A stretch of DNA of 64,000 nt from Nymphaea colorata (Eukaryota; Streptophyta; Magnoliopsida; Nymphaeales; Nymphaeaceae). A program made the translations under genes and the position numbers. The stretch's first letter is position 1, and each line of letters opens with the position of its first letter. Positions 35,022 through 46,431 of this stretch are shown piece by piece. The stretch covers positions 19,253,934-19,317,933 of the forward strand of contig NC_045138.2 of assembly GCF_008831285.2 (NCBI RefSeq). The letters are read 5' to 3'. Below the pieces are notes generated by a model that was not told where the DNA came from, made no database searches, and saw only the letters and a list, made by a program, of their open reading frames with translations.

Positions 35022-37231
35022 TAATTAACTAGAGACCACTCTGATAAACCACAATGTGGAGGCCTCACTACTAAATTTTCAATGCCAGTGAATCAATAGC
35101 ACCATTTACGAGATAGAGAGAGATTCGAATAAACAAGAAAATAAAGGGAATCAGTCATGACACATCAAATGGTGGAAGTAAAACTAGAGAGAGAGAGAGA
35201 GAGAGAAGGGAAGAGGCATACCTGTAAGTTCGTCCCGATCACTGTTTTCTTGGTCGGAAATGGTTGCTGACAGCTGTGGCCTCCATCAATAGAGAGTGCA
35301 TCAGAAGAGAGTGCTGAGAATTGGGAAAAGGGGTGAAGAGCGTGAGGGAGGAGAGAGAGTGAAGTAGGGGAAATGAGCGACGAGATGGAGACCCCCTCTC
35401 CTTCTCTTTCCGTTTTCTATTTTAAAATCTAAGCCGTCCGATCGTTATCGATCGGACGGTTATGGCTCCACTCGTGAGATCCCTGACTTAACAGCCACTC
35501 GTTACGCCCGAATGACCACCGGGGATGGTTCAAACAGAGAAAAGTGGAAACCCTTTGGTTCATTTGAAAAACAAGGTGCGAATCACTGAGTCGGAATCAC
35601 TGAGAATCTGACCGATTTTTAAAATGTAAAATCATTTGATATAAAATATCTTTTAAAAACTAAATCAAATTAGATATTTATATATATTGAAATTTGAATC
35701 TTTTAGTTAAACATCCTATCCAAATTAAATATACTGACATCGAGAATACCATTTAATGATACGACAACACTACAGTGCAACTGGTCTATGCCAATGATGA
35801 AGAAACATTACACTAATATATGATATATTGAGCCATGGAGTATGAGGTTAGGGCCTCTTTGTAGGATGTTCCTTCACCCCAAAGGGCAAGTTTTTTTTTT
35901 TTTTTGCCTTTTTAAATTAACTATTAAAGTTAAAGTTGATCAATTATAATTGTTTGTTATTGAGTAAATTAGATTCGTTCTTTGTTGCAAGATTTCCTGT
36001 TGAGAGCCACTTTTAGCAATAGGATATATATATAGTATTATAATTCAGTAATCTAACAAATACTATCTCCACCACCGGATTCCGCCCCAGCGGCGAGCGG
36101 GTTGGAGGCAGGAAAGCCGCAGGAGGCCCACCTCTGAACCCCCTTCCCATTTCTCACAAAAGGACGGGCCGGCGGAGGCCCTCATCTCGCCGGCGGGCGG
36201 TCCCTCACCGCCGGCCCTCCGGCGAGATTGGGGGAGGCCGCCGGTGGCCCACCCCTGAACCCCCTTCCCATTTCTCAGAAAAGGAAGGGCCGGCGGCGGC
36301 GCCTCCTCTCACCGGCGGGGCTGTCGCTCCGCAGCTAGCGGGGAGACCGCCGAGGGAGGAGCCCTCCTCCTCCTCCGGACGCTTTGTTTCTTAAACTATT
36401 AAAAAAAAAAATGGCCATCCGCGTGGACGGCTCAGGGTAGCCGAGTAAAGGCTCGGCTGAGTTTATGTTCTGATTCCAGGAAGACGTGATCAGATCAAAC
36501 TTTACTACCGAGACCACTAATTGTGGAAGAAAATATTGGATTGTAATTAAGTTGGTAGGAAGCAATGCTGTCAAATGAGATGAAACGAAGCCATGTGTAT
36601 GAAGCTAGGCGTAACCAAGTGAAGTACAAAAATTATTTAGTACAAACTTTCAGGACTCGGCGAAATTCAACCTCCGTTCCTTCAGAATTCTGGCCTACCA
36701 TACACTGATACCTAAAGATTCATATCATATGCCCCACAACGGTGGAGTTGGGCAGCTTCTGGACGGAGAAGCCAGAGACGATGATGTACTAGATGAAGAA
36801 GCCTGAGCGAAAGATACCCAAGATGAAAGCTAACAATCTCACAAGTATCATTTTGATCGTCTCAGTTCACTTTGGCTGTGGGTGTTTTCGAAATGTCACC
36901 AAGTTGATGCGGCATGAAAGATGAGTCGATCGATCGCGATTGGTACTGCTCCAGAGAGACAGAGACCGCGTGATCTTACAACCATTTTGACAATCGATAC
37001 TGATCATGTGAGACAAAACTGAACTTGGTTTTCACATGTAACATTGAGAAACAAATTAAGTGGTGGATGATAGAATTGATGAGACGAATCGATAAGCTAC
37101 CAAACTGGGTGCGAAATGGAAAACGACCTAACTCCCCACACAGTTCTTGCTTTCAATCGACCCGAGGCGGAGGGGAGGCAGAGGGAGGGGACTGTGGGCC
37201 CGCCCTTAAAGAAAATCCTAGCTTCCCCATG
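35022..37231 (-). repeat. Right inverted arm with empty copia site
   Basis: Reverse complement of the left arm (13546-13661 plus 19021-21132), with the inner edge at 35022 and the outer end near 37231. The outer end, read inward on the minus strand, is CATGGGGAAGCTAGGATTTTC, a slightly damaged version of the left CAGGGGCGAAGCTAGC terminus. GACCT at 37123-37127 is the single, unduplicated copia 1 target. The GC-rich block is at 36080-36390 and the splice-donor-like CAG/GTATGC (minus) at about 35221. The RLP gene starts only 160 bases beyond the arm. Confidence 0.85.
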
Positions 37232-37390
37232 ATTTCAATTATCACAATTTTTTAGTGACTCTATGATCGCCTCTAGAATCACTTTGTGCACACAACTATC
37301 TGTTTTTTCGTGTTTTTTTTTCTTGCTGGTGCAGCACTTGAAGTCATGAGTTCTAACTGATCTCCAATTTCTTTGCACAGGACGTCGGCG

Positions 37391-39015
37391 ATGGTGCTTA
37401 ATAGTAGAAAAAGCCGCAAACCCTCTATGTTGGTTCTCTCGCTCGCAGGAACAATGGATTTACTACTTTTACTTTTTTTATTGAGCACAATAGATGGAGG
37501 TGCAACGAGTGCTTCTTCATGCCTCGGCAGTGAAGCCTCCATCCTGCTGCGTGTCAAGGAAGGTCTCCACTTGTCCAATGGAAGGCTAAGTTCATGGGGC
37601 GGAAATGAATCTAACTGCTGCTTGTGTGAGGGAGTTGAATGCAATCCCCAAACTGGACGCATCATCGGCCTTCAACTTCAGGGTAGAACTACCAGTGAAA
37701 GTACTCGTGTTTTCTTGGATATTGATCCTAAATTGGAATTCCATGAGTACAATGAGCTTAAGGTCAATGGTCATGCCGACGCTTGTGATATTTCAGGATC
37801 AAGAGTACCTCCGGCTCTTTTTGAGCTCCACCATCTCCAGCGCCTTGACCTCTGTGACTTCAACGGGTCTGCCATACCTTCACAGCTTGCCCAGCTCACC
37901 CACTTAACCCATCTTAATCTCTCCCGTGCTTGGTTTTCTGGTCAGGTTCCTTGGGAGATTTCAAAATTGTCTAACTTGGTTTCCTTAGACCTCTCCTACA
38001 TTTAACGCTTATATTTTGATGTCCAAGAAACTATGTTTCATGATTTTCCACTAGATAACTTAGCATTAGAGGATCTAGAAGGTTTCGTGAAGAACTTCAA
38101 GCATTTAAAGTACCTGCACTTGGATTATGTCTGTATCGAACTGCGTAACTCACAAACGTGGAGCATCAGCTTGTCAGCGGCATTGCCCAATCTACTGTTC
38201 CTTAGTTTAGCTTGTTGTGATCTTCATGGCAGTCTTTCTCCTCATATTTTCAGGCTCCCGAATCTTCAAGCTCTTGATCTATCGTACAATGATCCAAATG
38301 GAACATTAATGCCATCGTTTTTTCCCCCAGAGAGCAATCTCCAATTTCTACGTCATGTAGTGACCAGCCTGTCTGGCCACCTACCATCTGAACTGTTTGA
38401 TCTTCCACTCTTGAAGGTTCTTGATTTGACTTATAGATATCGTTTGAGTGGTCTACTACCTACCAAATTACCAAAGAGTAAGCTCCAAATTCTTAAGCTC
38501 CCTAACATTATGCTGTCAGGAAGCCTTCCAAATTGGATTGGTAACCTTACATCCTTAGTTGAGCTAGATCTTTCTGGTACTCATCTCTCTGGTAGCTTAC
38601 CTGGCACAATTGGTAACCTTAGATGCCTAAGGTCATTGGATCGTTTTAATACAAATTTGTCTGGCAACCTCCCTACCACAATAGGAGAGCATTGACACAC
38701 TTGGATCTTCATAATACTGGTCTATCCGGCAACCTTCCTATCACAATGGCAAATCTTACGGCTTTAACGCACTTGGATATTTCTGGTACTATTTTCTCTG
38801 GTAATCTTCCTATCGCAATGGCAAATCTTACAGCTTTAACACACTTGAATCTTTCTGGCACTCGTTTCTCAGGTAGTCTTCCTATTATGCTAGGAAGACT
38901 TATAACCTTAAGTCACTTGGATTTGAGGGGCTGCAAGTTTACAAGCATAGACTCCTCACTCTGCCAACCTCACCCACCTAATTTACTTTGATCTTTCTAG
39001 AAACATGTTCAGTGG
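37391..39015 (+). pseudogene. LRR receptor-like protein copy 1, 5' part
   Basis: From the ATG at 37391 the product has a hydrophobic signal-like segment (about residues 11-32), an N-terminal LRR cap with paired Cys (SNCC..EGVEC) and then plant extracellular LRRs of the LxxLxxLxLxxNxxSGxLP type. This is the architecture of RLPs, cell-surface immune or developmental receptors that lack a kinase. It is broken: an in-frame TAA at 38003-38005, a frameshift near 38686 that removes part of one repeat, and another near 38955. The LRR frame then runs into the copia 2 insertion at 39015. The upstream region is missing: homology to copy 2 starts at about 37242, next to the inverted arm. The AG at 37379-37380 may be the acceptor of a leader intron whose donor is lost. 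Confidence 0.88.
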
Positions 39016-39703
39016 TGTTGGGTCGGGTCCAGCCTCAAAAGAGGACCCGACCCGGCCCGTCACTTAAGTGACGGGCGGGTGAAGGAGAAGGCACCCGATG
39101 GTGCCCCTCCCTCTTATGACGCCTCACACATCTCTCTCTCTCGTTTTTCATTTGGGGAAAAAGAAGAGGGTTTTCTCTTGTGGCTGCTCACATCAAGAGG
39201 AGAGGAAGAAGAGAAAGGCAAGGAGGAGAAGAAGGAGAAATCGCAGCAAGGTGCGTGGGTCGATTGGCACGCCAAGAAGAAAGAGGAAAGACAAAGAAGA
39301 AAGAGAAAATGAAGGGAGTCTTCATTGGGTGATTTCTTTCTTGAATCTTTGGGGCTCTTTCTTTCATTCGTATAAGAGATTGTTATTGCTCTCTTGAGTT
39401 CACTGTTTTTCTTAAAACAGTAGGGATATTGTTGCTCGTGTATTTGGCTCCCTTTCTTGATATATAGAAAGTCTCTCTTGCCCGTGGTTTTTTACCCTAT
39501 TATTGGGGGTTTTTTCACGTAAATTGGTGTCTCCTTTTTCTTGCATCTCTAGCATATATTTTGATATATATTGCTGCAACATTGGTGTTGGAATCTCGAT
39601 CTTATGCACGCTGCCCTGTAATTCCGTTTTTCAGTAGTTTTGTGGTGGTTTGCCCTATTTTATTGTTGTTGAAGCATTCTTGTTGGGGGACACGACTATA
39701 ACA
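39016..39703 (+). repeat. 5' LTR of copia 2
   Basis: 688 bp, TGTTGGG...TATAACA. It contains a near-palindromic GGGTCGGGTCC...GGACCCGACCC motif and a CGTCACTTAAGTGACG hairpin in its first 60 bases, and a purine-rich interior that opens spurious ORFs. Confidence 0.97.
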
Positions 39704-39706
39704 AAG

Positions 39707-39720
39707 TGGTATCAGAGACA
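39707..39720 (+). other. Primer binding site of copia 2
   Basis: TGGTATCAGAGACA starts three bases after the 5' LTR. The first ten or so bases are the standard initiator-Met tRNA complement. It is followed by four short GGTTAGC(A/G)CC units. Confidence 0.9.
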
Positions 39721-39792
39721 GGTTAGCACCAGGTTAGCACCAAGTTAGCGCCAGGTTAGCGCCAGCGTGGTTGTGAACATTCTTATTAAAGG

Positions 39793-42700
39793 ATGGAGTC
39801 GACCCCTACTAGAATGGTCTCTTTAAATGGAAACAATTGGACTATATGGAAAGCGAAAATGGAAGATTTGCTGTATTGTAAAGACCTGTATGCACCAATT
39901 GAGAACCAAAAGCCAGCGAATATGACAGATGAAAAATGGAAGTTATTGGACAGGAAAACCATTGGCACCATCAGACAATGGTTAGATGACTGTGTTTTTC
40001 ATTTGGTATCCGCAGAGACGAGCGCGAAGTCGTTATGGCAGAAGTTGCATGATCTTTACGAGAGGAAAACAGCTGGGAACAAGACTTTCTTGATTAGGCA
40101 ATTGGTAAATCTAAAACTTAGAGAGGGAAAACCAGTGTCAGAGCATTTGAATGAAGTACAAAGCATAATTAATCAGTTGTTAGCCATGAAAATGATATTA
40201 GATGATGAGTTACAGGCACTCTTGTTGCTCAGTTCTCTTCCCGACAGTTGGGAGACTTTAGTTGTTTCTTTGAGCAACTCCGCTCCAGATGGTGTGCTTA
40301 CGATGAAGCATGTAACCAGCAGCATTTTAAATGAAGAAACAAGGAGAAAGTCTCTTGGTACTGGTAGCTCGCAAGTGTTAGTGATGGGAGACAGGGGCAG
40401 ACAGAAGAACCGTAACAAATGGCAAGACAGATCAAAATCCAGGTCCAAATCAAGACCAAAGATGACAGGTAAATGCTTTCACTGTGGTATTCCAGGGCAC
40501 AAGAAGATTGATTGCAGAAAATGGAAAGAAGAAAAAGAGCAGAAAAAGAAGATTCAAGAGAATGTGAAGCCAAAAGAGTACACTGCAGTTGCTTCAGATG
40601 ATGATGTAGTGTTATTTTTATCTGAGGAAAATGATTGTCTTACAGTTCAGAATGGTGATTCTACATGGATTTTAGATACAGGGGCATCATATCATGCCAC
40701 ACCATGTAGGGAGTTATTCTTATCCTACAGAGCAGGTGATTTTGGAGTAGTTCACATGGGCAACAGTGACACTTCGAAGATTGTTGGGATAGGAGATGTT
40801 TGCATTCAGACGAGCACATGATGCAAGTTGACTTTGAGAGATGTGAGACATGTTCCAGACTTGAGAATGAATTTGATTTCTGCAGGAAGACTAAGTGAAG
40901 ATGGATATTGTAATTCGTTTAGTCAGACAGGTTGGAAACTTACCAAGGGGGCACTAGTGTTGGCTAGAGGTGACAGATTTGGCTCTTTGTATAGGATGAA
41001 GTCTCGAATCAGTAGTGTGGATGTCAATGCAGTTACTGGTGGTACTTCGTCAGATTTGTGGCATAAGAGGTTAGGTCACATGAGTCAAAGAGGAATCGAC
41101 TTGCTCACCAAGAAGAATTTGTTACCAAAGGCAGATGGTGCACAGATATCTCCATGTGATCATTGTTTGGTTGGTAAGTTGCATCGAGTTTCTTTTCAAA
41201 AAAAGCGCTCTTCAAAAACTAAACATGTTTTAGATTTAGTTTATTCAGATGTATGTGGACCTATAAATGTGACATCTAAAGGTGGAGCATCCTATTTTGT
41301 TACATTTATTGATGATGCATCTAGGAAGGTGTGGGCCTTTACAATGAAAAGCAAAAGTGAAGTAAGTAGCATCTTCATGACTTTTCATGCAGCAGTTGAG
41401 CGCGAGACTGGTAAGAAGATGAAGAGACTGCGTACAGACAATGGTGGTGAGTATATAGCATCTTCTTTACGAGATTATTGTTTAAAGCATGGTATTAGAC
41501 ATGAATAGACAGTTCCTTATACTCCACAGCATAATGGAGTTGCAGAAAGGATGAATAGAACAATAATCGAGAGAGTTAGAAGTTTGTTATCTAGCTCTAA
41601 GTTGTCTAAGTATTTTTGGGCAGAGGCAATGCGTACTGCAGTTTATTTAATAAACAGGTCTCCTTCAGTGCCTCTAGATGGAGACATTCCACAGAGAGTT
41701 TGGTCAGATGAAGAGGTTAAGTATGATCACCTCAGAGTTTTTGGTTGCAAAGCTTTTATGCATGTACCTAAAGAACATAGGACCAAACTAGATGATAAAG
41801 CTATTCCTCTGATATTTCTTGGTTATGCAGATGATGAATTTGGTTACAGGTTATGGGATCCAAAGAATGACAAAATCTACAGGAGTCGTGATGTTGTCTT
41901 CAGAGAGGATCAGACTATTGAAGATGTCATGGGAGACACGAAGTCAGGTGTGAATGCTAGTGGTGTTCATGAGCCAACCTATGCAGAACCTGAAGAACTT
42001 TCATCTGAGCATGGTGAAACTGATGAAGATGTAGAGGAAGAAGAAAGAGAGACAGATGAGCAGTATACAGATGGCAGCCCTATAGAGACTCAAACTGATT
42101 ATGAGCATGAGTTGGAGGGGGAGCTTCCTTCGCATTCAGAGCCAATTGAGGAGCAATTGGGTAGAGGTAAAAGAACACGTATACCATCTACTAGATATTC
42201 TACTGATGAATATATTATGTTTACAGATAGTGGAGAGCCAGAATGCTATGCAGAAGTGCTAGATGATGTGCATAAAGATGAATGGATTAAAGCTATGAAG
42301 GATGAGATGAATTCTTTATACAAGAATCACACTTTTGATTTGGTAGAGCTACCAAAAGGTAAGAAAGTGTTGCAGAACAAGTGGGTCTACAAGCTTAAAA
42401 ATGAAGGTCAAGGCAAGTTGAGATACAAAGCTCGGTTAGTGGTGAAAGGTTTCAAGCAGGAAAGAGGTATTGATTTTGATGAAATTTTTTCTCCTGTTGT
42501 TAAAATGTCATCTATCAGGGTAATACTTGGTTTGGTGGCTTGTCTAGACTTGGAGTTGGAGCAGTTAGATGTAAAAACTGCTTTTCTTCATGGAGATCTA
42601 GAGGAAGAAATCTACATGACACAACCAGAAGGTTTTGTGGTTGCCAGGAAGAAACACATGGTTTGTAAGTTGAAGAAAAGCTTGTATGGACTTAAACAAG

Positions 42701-43801
42701 CACCTAGACAGTGGTACAAGAAATTTGATGCATTTATGATAAATCAAAAGTATCGCAGGTCAGCTGTAGATCATTGTGTCTACATCAGAGAGTTCTCATC
42801 AGGTAGCTTCATTATCTTATTGTTATATGTAGATGACATGCTTATTGTTGGACAGGATTGTCAATTGATTAGCCAATTGAAGATCGATATGAGCAAGTTC
42901 TTTGATATGAAAGACTTGGGGCCATTACAACAATTGTTAGGCATGAGGATTGCTCGTGATAGGAAGACCAAGAGGTTGTGGTTATCACAAGAGAAATACA
43001 TTGAGAAGGTGCTTAGCAAGTTCAACATGAAAGATGCCAAAACTGTAAGTACACCTTTAGCAGCACACTTTAAATTGGGAAATGAACAATGTCCTTTTTC
43101 AGCAGATGAGAAAGAAAGAATGGAGAATGTTCCATATGCCTCCGCAGTAGGGAGTCTCATGTATGCTATGGTTTGCACACGCCCAGACTTGGCTTATGCA
43201 GTTGGTGTAGTTAGCAGGTTCTTGTCAAATCCAGGCAAGGAGCATTGGACAGCAGTGAAGTGGATCCTAAGGTATCTGAAAAGTACTTGTACTTACTGTT
43301 TATGTTTTGGTGAATCTAATCCAGAGATACAAGGATTTGTTGATGCAGACATGGCAAGTGACTTGAACTCTAGGAAGTCTCTTTCTGGTTATGTTTTTAC
43401 TTTTGCAGGGGGAGCTGTATCATGGCAGTCCAGGTTGCAAAAGTGTGTTGCTCTTTCTACTACAGAGGCAGAATATATTGCAGCAACTGAAGCTTGTAAA
43501 GAGTTGTTGTGGATGAAGAGTTTTCTTCATGACAGGCCTTAGTCAGAAGACCTATGTGTTGCATTGTGATAGTCAAAGCGCTATACATTTGGCGAAGAAT
43601 TCAGCGTTCCACTCAAGGACCAAGCACATTGATGTTAGATATCATTGGATTCGTGATGTGCTTGAGCAGAAATTGATTCAGTTAGAGAAGATACAGACAG
43701 AGAAGAATCCTACAGATATGATGACGAAGTCTCTACCTAGAGAGAAGCATGACATGTGTAGAGACTTAGTTGGGATGACTGCCTTTAAGGCAGTGTATTA
43801 A
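39793..43801 (+). pseudogene. copia 2 gag-pol polyprotein, broken
   Basis: Starts at the ATG 39793. Gag covers residues 1-225, the zinc knuckle CX2CX4HX4C 228-241 and protease DTGA 295-298. Then come GAG-pre-integrase (LWHKRLGHMS), an integrase with all three acidic residues recognisable (YSDVCGP, RTDNGGE, NGVAERMNR), RT with YVDD, and RNase H. Four breaks are not needed to see it is dead: an in-frame TGA at 40819-40821, a TAG at 41506-41508 inside the integrase core, and a frameshift at about 43535 near the end of RNase H. The rest of the frame (41551-43542, 663 codons) is open. Since the LTRs are almost identical, the stops may have been present in the copied RNA or have arisen soon after insertion. 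Confidence 0.95.
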
Positions 43802-43837
43802 TTTTTGTTCATTTTGCAGGTATGATCCCTCTCTTGA

Positions 43838-43853
43838 GGCTGGAGGGGGAGTT
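43838..43853 (+). other. Polypurine tract of copia 2
   Basis: GAGGCTGGAGGGGGAGTT directly before the 3' LTR. Confidence 0.88.
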
Positions 43854-44541
43854 TGTTGGGTCGGGTCCAGCCTCAAAAGAAGACCCGACCCGGCCCGTCA
43901 CTTAAGTGACGGGCGGGTGAAGGAGAAGGCACCCGATGGTGCCCCTCCCTCTTATGACGCCTCACACATCTCTCTCTCTCGTTTTTCATTTGGGGAAAAA
44001 GAAGAGGGTTTCCTCTTGTGGCTGCTCACATCAAGAGGAGAGGAAGAAGAGAAAGGCAAGGAGGAGAAGAAGGAGAAATCACAGCAAGGTGCGTGGGTCG
44101 ATTGGCACGCCAAGAAGAAAGAAGAAAGACAAAGAAGAAAGAGAAAATGAAGGGAGTCTTCATTGGGTGATTTCTTTCTTGAATCTTTGGGGCTCTTTCT
44201 TTCATTCGTATAAGAGATTGTTATTGCTCTCTTGAGTTCACTGTTTTTCTTAAAACAGTAGGGATATTGTTGCTCGTGTATTTGGCTCCCTTTCTTGATA
44301 TATAGAAAGTCTCTCTTGCCCGTGGTTTTTTACCCTATTATTGGGGGTTTTTCCACGTAAATTGGTGTCTCCTTTTTCTTGCATCTCTAGCATATATTTT
44401 GATATATATTGCTGCAACATTGGTGTTGGAATCTCGATCTTATGCACGCTGCCCTGTAATTCCGTTTTTCAGTAGTTTTGTGGTGGTTTGCCCTATTTTA
44501 TTGTTGTTGAAGCATTCTTGTTGGGGGACACGACTATAACA
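43854..44541 (+). repeat. 3' LTR of copia 2
   Basis: Same length as the 5' copy and about five substitutions apart (for example near 43873, 44012 and 44082). It ends directly against the resumed RLP coding sequence in the same orientation. Confidence 0.97.
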
Positions 44542-46431
44542 AGTGGCTCATTACCATCCTTACCATACCATCTCCATGCTGCCTATCTCAATGACAATAA
44601 TTTTAGTGGCCCATTCCCAAATTCATACAACCTCCTTAACATAGAACTATTAGACCTTTCTAGCAACTCATTGACGGGAATTCTTCCTTCTAATTTAACA
44701 CATGGTCCATCTTTCATGTGATCCCCAATTCAATACCTTGACCTTTCTAGCAACTCATTGACGGGATATCTTCCTTCTAATTTAACACATGATCCATATT
44801 TCATTCATTCCGCAATTCAATACCTTGACCTTTCTAACAACAGGTTTCATGGCTACCTCAACCTCAGATTTTTTGCAAACTTGAAGAACCTTTACTTCTT
44901 ATCACTTTCTAGGAATAATTGGACTGTAGATGTTCACGACCCAACCCTCAAGTTTCCAAGTTTACAGGAGCTGAGGTTGGCCTCATGCGACATCAGCCAG
45001 CTTCTCCAATTCCTACATCACCATAAACCCATTCAGACTTTGGACCTCTCAAAGAACATGATCACTAGGGAAATTCCAAAATGGTTAAGACTTTCTAATT
45101 CTTTGATCGTATCCCACAACATGATAACAAGCATTGAAGAAGAAACTTTTCTCAACATTGAGAAAGTTGACTTGAGCTACAACATGTTGAACAGACTTCC
45201 AAAATTTCTTTCCCCTAGCACAAGTTCCTTTGAAAACATGGTGTATTTTTCAGTCAAGAATAATAGTGTCATGGGAGAACTACCAGCTTCCTTGTGCAAC
45301 TTCACTATGCTTTTATCACTTGACTTGTCGAACAACAAGTTCAGTGGCCAAATACCTGATTGCCTCCTTCATATGAGTTTGGTTGAAGTCATGCTCCAGA
45401 ACAATCAATTGCGGGGTCAAATCCCAGAATTTGGTGGTCACACAGGAACTGCATTGACAACACTTGATCTAAGTGATAATAGGTTTGTGGGTTACATCCC
45501 TACATCCCTTGGGAGCTGCAGAAATCTGGAATTCATAAATTTGGGGCACAACAAATTGAGTGGTGAATTCCCTTGGTGGCTTGCAAAACTTCCACAACTG
45601 AAAATTCTTGTGCTGAGGTCCAACTCGTTGAATGGTTCTATCAACTTCACCTTTGACATGAACGTGTTCCAAGAATTGCTCGTGCTTGACATCTCGGCCA
45701 ACCAATTTGCTGGAAAACTTCTACTTGGCTTGTTGCTAAGTCTCAATGCAATGAAGTCTTTCAACCCCGAATCTTCTATCCCTTTGCAATTTTGGACTTC
45801 TTTTTTGAAAGGTTTTTATAAAGACTGGGAAGTGACATTGAACACCAAAGGAATAAACTTGACCTATGAAAGGGGAATGCATTCAATCATGAAGACAATT
45901 AAGGTCTCCAACAACTACTTTGAGGGTGGGATTTCAGAAGAAGTTGGAGATCTTAAGGGGCTCCAAGCTCTAAGGATTTCAAAGAACAAGCTCAAAGGCC
46001 CAATTCCAAAGAGCATTGGTGCCCTGACACATCTAGAATCATTGGATCTATCTCATAACTACCTTTCAGGTGAAATACTAGAAAAACTTACTAAACTCAA
46101 TTCTCTTGGGTATTTAAATCTGTCATACAATAGTCTTTCTAGAAGAATCCCTCAGTCGCCACATTTTTCCACATTTGATGCTCTAAGCTTTGAAGGGAAT
46201 CCTAGTCTTTGTGGACCGCCACTTTTGCTGCCTTGTAAAGCCAATAACGGAGCCACATTGTTTCCTTTTGTTGGATTGAGAGAAACAGATGAAGAGAAAA
46301 TGTGGAAGTACGTATCAATGGGATTAGGTTTTGGAGCAGGCTTTGGCACCGCAATCAGCTTTTCATATTTCTTGAATAATGGAAGGGGGTTCAACAACTT
46401 TTGGAGAAGATGCTACTGGTCATGTGCTTAA
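44542..46431 (+). pseudogene. LRR receptor-like protein copy 1, 3' part
   Basis: Continues the LRR frame after copia 2. An in-frame TGA at 44719-44721 follows the first three repeats; from the ATG at 44758 a 557-residue frame is intact to the TAA at 46429-46431. It holds more than ten extracellular LRRs, a non-LRR island around NFTFDMN..LNTKGINLTYERG, the conserved last repeats (GPIPKSIG, LESLDLSHNYLSGEI), the C-terminal cap (GNPSLCGPPL..PC), an acidic stretch and one transmembrane helix with GxxxG spacing (GLGFGAGFGTA), then a short tail ending CYWSCA. RLPs of this layout partner with SOBIR1-type kinases through such a helix. A stretch near 44725-44800 duplicates the preceding LRR unit (YLDLSSNSLTG twice). 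Confidence 0.88.

Larger units (their letters stand above)
39016..44541 (+). mobile_element. Ty1/copia LTR retrotransposon 2, Tnt1/Tork-like, inserted in RLP gene
   Basis: Two 688-bp LTRs, primer site, gag-pol frame and polypurine tract, with a perfect 5-bp target duplication AGTGG (39011-39015 and 44542-44546). The gag and pol resemble the Tnt1/Tork group. The LTRs differ at about five positions by eye, under 1 percent, so insertion is recent. It interrupts an LRR repeat of the RLP gene; removing it would rejoin the LRR frame exactly at AGTGG. Confidence 0.97.

Noticed and set aside
13538-37239. 8-bp target duplication for a composite hAT element
   Set aside because: GCAGAAAC on the left and ATTTCAAT on the right do not match.
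39079-39397. Lys/Glu-rich frames, repeated at 43917-44235
   Set aside because: They are inside the copia 2 LTRs and come from a purine-rich stretch.
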